Source: Clostridia bacterium (GTDB taxonomy: Bacteria; Bacillota; Clostridia; Oscillospirales; CAG-272). From it: a stretch of DNA of 17,794 nt. Within the stretch, counting starts at the first letter, position 1; each line of letters opens with the position of its first letter. Location of the stretch: assembly GCA_900769475.1 (NCBI GenBank), contig CAAGGQ010000236.1:1-17794 (forward strand), written 5' to 3'. A model generated the notes under the pieces. The model was given only the letters and a program-made list of their open reading frames with translations, did no database searches and was not told the DNA's origin. Below are positions 15,065 through 17,794 of the stretch, piece after piece. The position numbers and the translations under genes were made by a program.

Positions 15065-17287
15065 TTATTGAAACCGCTGAATGATATCGTTTTGCAGGCG
15101 CTCGCAGATGTCCACAAAGATGCCGCTGTATCCCGTGACGCGGACACGCAGGTCACGGTGGAGGTGGGGATTCTTTTGGGCGTCGAGCAGATCCTGTGTG
15201 TCGAGAACACTGACCTGAGCGTGCAATCCCCCTTGATTGAAATAGGTAGCCAGCAGGGAGGAAAAAATTTCATCTCCGCCCTCCACGTCAAATTGCTTGG
15301 GATTGATATCCAGATTCAACGCCCCAGAAACAAGACCGTCACGGGGAAGACAGAGCAGATCGTTGAACATTGCCGTCATCCCGTTGACGCAGGCACCGTT
15401 GGAGGGCCTTGTGTTTTGAGAAAAGGGAGCGCCGGCAAGTCTGCCGTCGGGGGTGGCACCAAAATCCTCCCCGTATTTGAGGTGCCAGGTGTCACTTTGC
15501 ATACAGGGGATCAAAAAGAGTCTTTGTTTTTCAAAATAGGGCCGGCTTTTTTGGATCACCAGATCGCAGGCGGTGTGGGAAAGACGGATGGTGTGCTTGT
15601 GGGAAAGAGGCGTATCCATGCCGTATTTATCGGCGCGGCGACAGAGTGCCAGCACGTCGGGATATCCTTTGAAATTGGCTTTTGTGGCTTCCAAGAGTCT
15701 CTTCAGCGTCAGCTTTTTTTCGATCATCACCAGTTGATCCACAGCGATAAAGCAGTCGGCAACCGTGCCGAACATCTGAAACGCCTGGATTTGAAAATGA
15801 TATTTGGCACCAGCCGAGAAGCATTCTCCTGTTTCAAGAGAGCCTTCCAAAAAGCAATCGCCAAAGGTGATGGCGGTGGAGGGGTTTCTCTTTCTTGCCG
15901 CCAGCTCGTGAGAAAGAAAGTCCAGCTTCTTGTCGATAAACGCACCCATACGTGCGAAAAATCCGTTGTAAAAATCGTCGATGGTAAGCGGATCGGGGGC
16001 ATCCCTTGCGGCAAGTTCTTCCATGACGATCATAAAGTCCTCGGGCCAGCTGTGAGGAGCGTTGACGCGCATGTAGCCGCGATCCAGAAACGTCGCTTCC
16101 TCAGGGGTGCGGTGGATGCGGTAGTGCCTACTGTGAGGAGAACTGGACATCCAGGCTCCGTGATCTCCGGGAGAGCACCAGTTGCAGCCGAAATGGGCGT
16201 AGCGTCGCGCGTCGGCCTCGGGAAGACCGATGCGGCAAAAGGCGTCGAATACGTTGCCGTCGTTGTAGAACATCAGGGACGAACTCTTCAAGGCGAGGTC
16301 ACAAAGAGTCTTCCAGAGGTGAGGGGCGTCGTGATCCATATTTTTGACGTACCGAACCACCACCACGGGGTTTTTGAACGAGGGAACGATGCACTCGGCA
16401 AAGAGCTGCGTCAGCTCGTTGACGGCGAGCTTTCCGGAGTCGTCGGTGCCCGCCAGAAGCAGGTATTGGGGGGCGTCAAAATTGGCGATCCGTTTGAAGG
16501 TGGTGCTGTTTGTTTCGTCTCCCACCTGATGCTCGCCCCTACCCATAATCAGATTGTGCTTGCAGTAATAGTCGGTGATATAAGCCTTGGCACTCTCCCG
16601 TGTCAGGATTCCCTTTTCCAGATCCGCAAGGTAAAGAGGATAGAGGATTTGATCCAGTCTTCCCACGGTCAAGGTAGGGTTTTCCGAAAGGTAGGCGCAG
16701 TTGATCAAAGTGATGATCCACAGCAGCTGCAGAGCCGAAGCAAAACTGTCGGGCGCTTTGGTCGCAATGGTACGAAGGTTGCTTGCAATTTCGTGCAGCC
16801 CCCTTTCCGCTGCCGCCTCGGCGTAGCGGAGAAGATAGGAAAGAATGGCGTCATAGGTTTCGATCATAGACGAAAAAAAGAGCTTCTTTTCCTCGGAGGC
16901 GGCCTGTTGTTTTCCTTTCACAGCTTCTGCTCGCAGCCCCGTCAAGCCCTCCTTAACCACCGTCTCCCAGGAATAGGTGCAATGCCCGGAGGACCAGAAC
17001 AGGGTCTTTCCGGGATCATCGGGATGCTTGACGTGGACTTGGAACAGGGCTTCCTCCTCGGCGGTCAATTCTCTGTCTACACATCTGCCCGCGATGAGAT
17101 CGTATTCCTCCAAAGGAACCGAAACACGGGAAAGCAGGATCGAAAGGATTTTGGAAAACCGCTCGGGCTGCGAAAGCTCCAAAAAGGAGGATTTGTACTC
17201 ATTCAAAATCAAAAAGCGTTCTGCCGAGGTGGCAAAGATCGGCTTCTCCGTCAGCGACCGAATCGCTTCTTGTATATTGCGTTCCAT
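15065..17287 (-). CDS. Glycyl radical enzyme (pyruvate formate-lyase/glycerol dehydratase superfamily), subtype unknown
   Basis: This 740-residue protein has the family scaffold from end to end. GHCTYSWETVVKEG (101-114) fits the GHxxPDYxKVLxxG region, GRLDQILYPLY (209-219) fits GRxDQ..YP.Y, and ATPDGRLAGAPFS (611-623) is the conserved ATPDGRxAGxPxS. RVTGY (716-720) is the glycyl radical loop with G719, about 20 residues from the end as expected. The thiyl cysteine is C368, in the segment DARRYAHFGCNWC that aligns with DARDYGIIGCVE of dehydratases. However, the following residues are N-W-C rather than V-E, so the glutamate that serves as general base in dehydratases is replaced by W370, and a second cysteine (C371) appears. 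Length is slightly under the usual 780-850. The protein needs a radical-SAM activase, and none is in the window. Substrate and reaction are unknown. Confidence 0.9.
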   Translation of the reverse strand: MERNIQEAIRSLTEKPIFATSAERFLILNEYKSSFLELSQPERFSKILSILLSRVSVPLEEYDLIAGRCVDRELTAEEEALFQVHVKHPDDPGKTLFWSSGHCTYSWETVVKEGLTGLRAEAVKGKQQAASEEKKLFFSSMIETYDAILSYLLRYAEAAAERGLHEIASNLRTIATKAPDSFASALQLLWIITLINCAYLSENPTLTVGRLDQILYPLYLADLEKGILTRESAKAYITDYYCKHNLIMGRGEHQVGDETNSTTFKRIANFDAPQYLLLAGTDDSGKLAVNELTQLFAECIVPSFKNPVVVVRYVKNMDHDAPHLWKTLCDLALKSSSLMFYNDGNVFDAFCRIGLPEADARRYAHFGCNWCSPGDHGAWMSSSPHSRHYRIHRTPEEATFLDRGYMRVNAPHSWPEDFMIVMEELAARDAPDPLTIDDFYNGFFARMGAFIDKKLDFLSHELAARKRNPSTAITFGDCFLEGSLETGECFSAGAKYHFQIQAFQMFGTVADCFIAVDQLVMIEKKLTLKRLLEATKANFKGYPDVLALCRRADKYGMDTPLSHKHTIRLSHTACDLVIQKSRPYFEKQRLFLIPCMQSDTWHLKYGEDFGATPDGRLAGAPFSQNTRPSNGACVNGMTAMFNDLLCLPRDGLVSGALNLDINPKQFDVEGGDEIFSSLLATYFNQGGLHAQVSVLDTQDLLDAQKNPHLHRDLRVRVTGYSGIFVDICERLQNDIIQRFQ

Positions 17288-17331
17288 AGGCTCCTCCTTT
17301 TTATCATTGGTATTCTTGTGTTTTCGAATTC

Positions 17332-17360
17332 ATTATAGCACACCGTGTTGAGCTTTTCAA
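17332..17360 (-). promoter_or_regulatory. Promoter of the glycyl radical enzyme operon
   Basis: On the minus strand TTGAAA (17355-17360), 17-base spacer and TATAAT (17332-17337) preceded by TGC. An overlapping TTGACT six bases further out would need a 22-base spacer and is less likely. The -35 lies inside an inverted repeat (GCTTTT at 17352-17357, AAAAGC at 17365-17370) that could be an operator. Confidence 0.82.
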
Positions 17361-17370
17361 GTCAAAAAGC
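17352..17370. repeat. Inverted repeat overlapping the -35 of the glycyl radical enzyme promoter
   Basis: GCTTTT and AAAAGC are separated by 7 bases, centred at 17361. This is a possible repressor site, since binding there would cover the -35 box. It is a single short repeat with AT-rich arms and may be chance. Confidence 0.35.
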
Positions 17371-17378
17371 AAAATCGG

Positions 17379-17401
17379 AGGGATGGAGATCCCTGTTTTT
17401 T
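17379..17401 (+). terminator. Small terminator-like hairpin between the divergent promoters
   Basis: AGGGAT (17379-17384) pairs with ATCCCT (17389-17394) around GGAG, followed by G and six T (17396-17401). It would stop plus-strand transcription from the left before it reaches the next promoter. No plus-strand gene lies to the left, so its use is unclear. Confidence 0.35.
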
Positions 17402-17413
17402 CCCTCTGTCGGC

Positions 17414-17442
17414 TTGACAGTGTTTGGGGAGTATGCTATAAT
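17414..17442 (+). promoter_or_regulatory. Promoter of the probable SGNH hydrolase gene
   Basis: TTGACA (17414-17419), 17-base spacer and TATAAT (17437-17442), with TGC before the -10. The leader is about 25 bases and holds TGAGGTG about 6 bases before the ATG. Confidence 0.88.
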
Positions 17443-17474
17443 GAGATCGATATTTAAAAAGTGAGGTGTCAAGG

Positions 17475-17794
17475 ATGGATCTGAAAAACTGTGTGACCAA
17501 CCGCTATGATTTTAAAACCTATATGAAGCCCTACTGGAGCGGTGATTTCATGGCCAACGAATCGGTGCTCTTTGCGGGAGAGGAGGGTACGGCGTCCCTG
17601 CTCTATACCCCTCGGGGCGGCGTTTCGGTGCGCTCCTGCGATCTGCAGACCGAGTACAAAGAGGGCGTGGACTATCTGCTGTCCGGCAACCAATTGACCC
17701 GCCTTCCCGGCTCCTCCATGCCCTATTTTACCATGGAAGAGCTGTATCCCCCCCAGCAGGTGGAGCGGAGCCGCGCCGGCCGATTTCCCGAAAA
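17475..17794 (+). CDS. Probable SGNH/GDSL hydrolase, N-terminal part (3' truncated)
   Basis: The first 106 codons are open and run off the window end. The sequence begins MDLKNCVTNRYDFKTYMKP and continues with YWSGDFMANESVLF (20-33), SVRSCDLQTEYKEGVDY (52-68) and a LPGSSMPYF segment (about 78-86). From memory, this matches the beta-rich N-terminal domain found before the hydrolase domain in some Firmicutes SGNH/GDSL esterases (pattern: NESVLF ... VRS.DL...Y.EG.DY...). The catalytic serine block is not within the window, so the assignment is tentative. No signal peptide is seen, so the protein is probably cytoplasmic. It is transcribed divergently from the glycyl radical enzyme unit and could act on acylated carbohydrate or a related ester. 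Confidence 0.6.
   Translation, partial: MDLKNCVTNRYDFKTYMKPYWSGDFMANESVLFAGEEGTASLLYTPRGGVSVRSCDLQTEYKEGVDYLLSGNQLTRLPGSSMPYFTMEELYPPQQVERSRAGRFPE

Noticed and set aside
14048..17338. A 1096-codon open frame on the plus strand, opposite the glycyl radical enzyme and the reductase
   Set aside because: It covers two well-supported genes on the other strand, has no ribosome binding site or recognisable motif, and its Gly/Val/His/Gln-rich product is typical of a reverse-strand shadow caused by codon bias.

Overview
The window looks like chromosomal DNA from a fairly GC-rich anaerobic member of the Clostridia, possibly an Oscillospiraceae- or Christensenellales-like gut lineage; the exact taxon cannot be fixed from the sequence. 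The evidence is strong AAGGAGG-type ribosome binding sites, a split BY-kinase pair (separate adaptor and kinase), a two-gene transketolase, a maf-mreB-PBP2 shape locus, and an oxygen-sensitive glycyl radical enzyme. I see no mobile element, CRISPR array, rRNA or tRNA. No gap without a gene exceeds 300 bases.

Layout. (1) 1-3559, plus strand: the end of a surface-polysaccharide locus, with a Wzz/CapA-type adaptor (cut by the window edge), its CpsD/CapB tyrosine autokinase, a terminator, then a DUF2079 multi-spanning membrane protein. (2) 3623-5064, plus strand: a monocistronic PlsC-type acyltransferase with a built-in zinc ribbon and its own promoter and terminator. (3) 5093-10009, minus strand: maf, mreB, a CPBP-family membrane protease homologue and a class B penicillin-binding protein, in that transcription order. 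This resembles the classical maf-mreBCD-pbp2 locus, but the place usually held by mreC and mreD is taken by the CPBP gene. (4) 10080-12022, plus strand: transketolase N- and C-terminal subunits behind a consensus promoter, closed by two terminators. (5) 12059-13972, minus strand: typA/bipA with its own promoter. (6) 14111-17360, minus strand: a two-gene unit of a glycyl radical enzyme and an aldo/keto reductase. (7) 17414 to the end, plus strand: the divergently transcribed start of a probable SGNH/GDSL hydrolase.

Most of the window is housekeeping: envelope synthesis, cell shape, central carbon metabolism and translation. The most unusual part is the glycyl radical enzyme. It keeps the glycyl-radical loop and the general family scaffold, but its cysteine loop reads GCNWC instead of the GCVE of known dehydratases and lyases. 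It is paired with a carbonyl reductase, and no activating radical-SAM enzyme is nearby. It may catalyse a reaction not yet described. The mreB-CPBP-PBP2 arrangement is the second point worth following.
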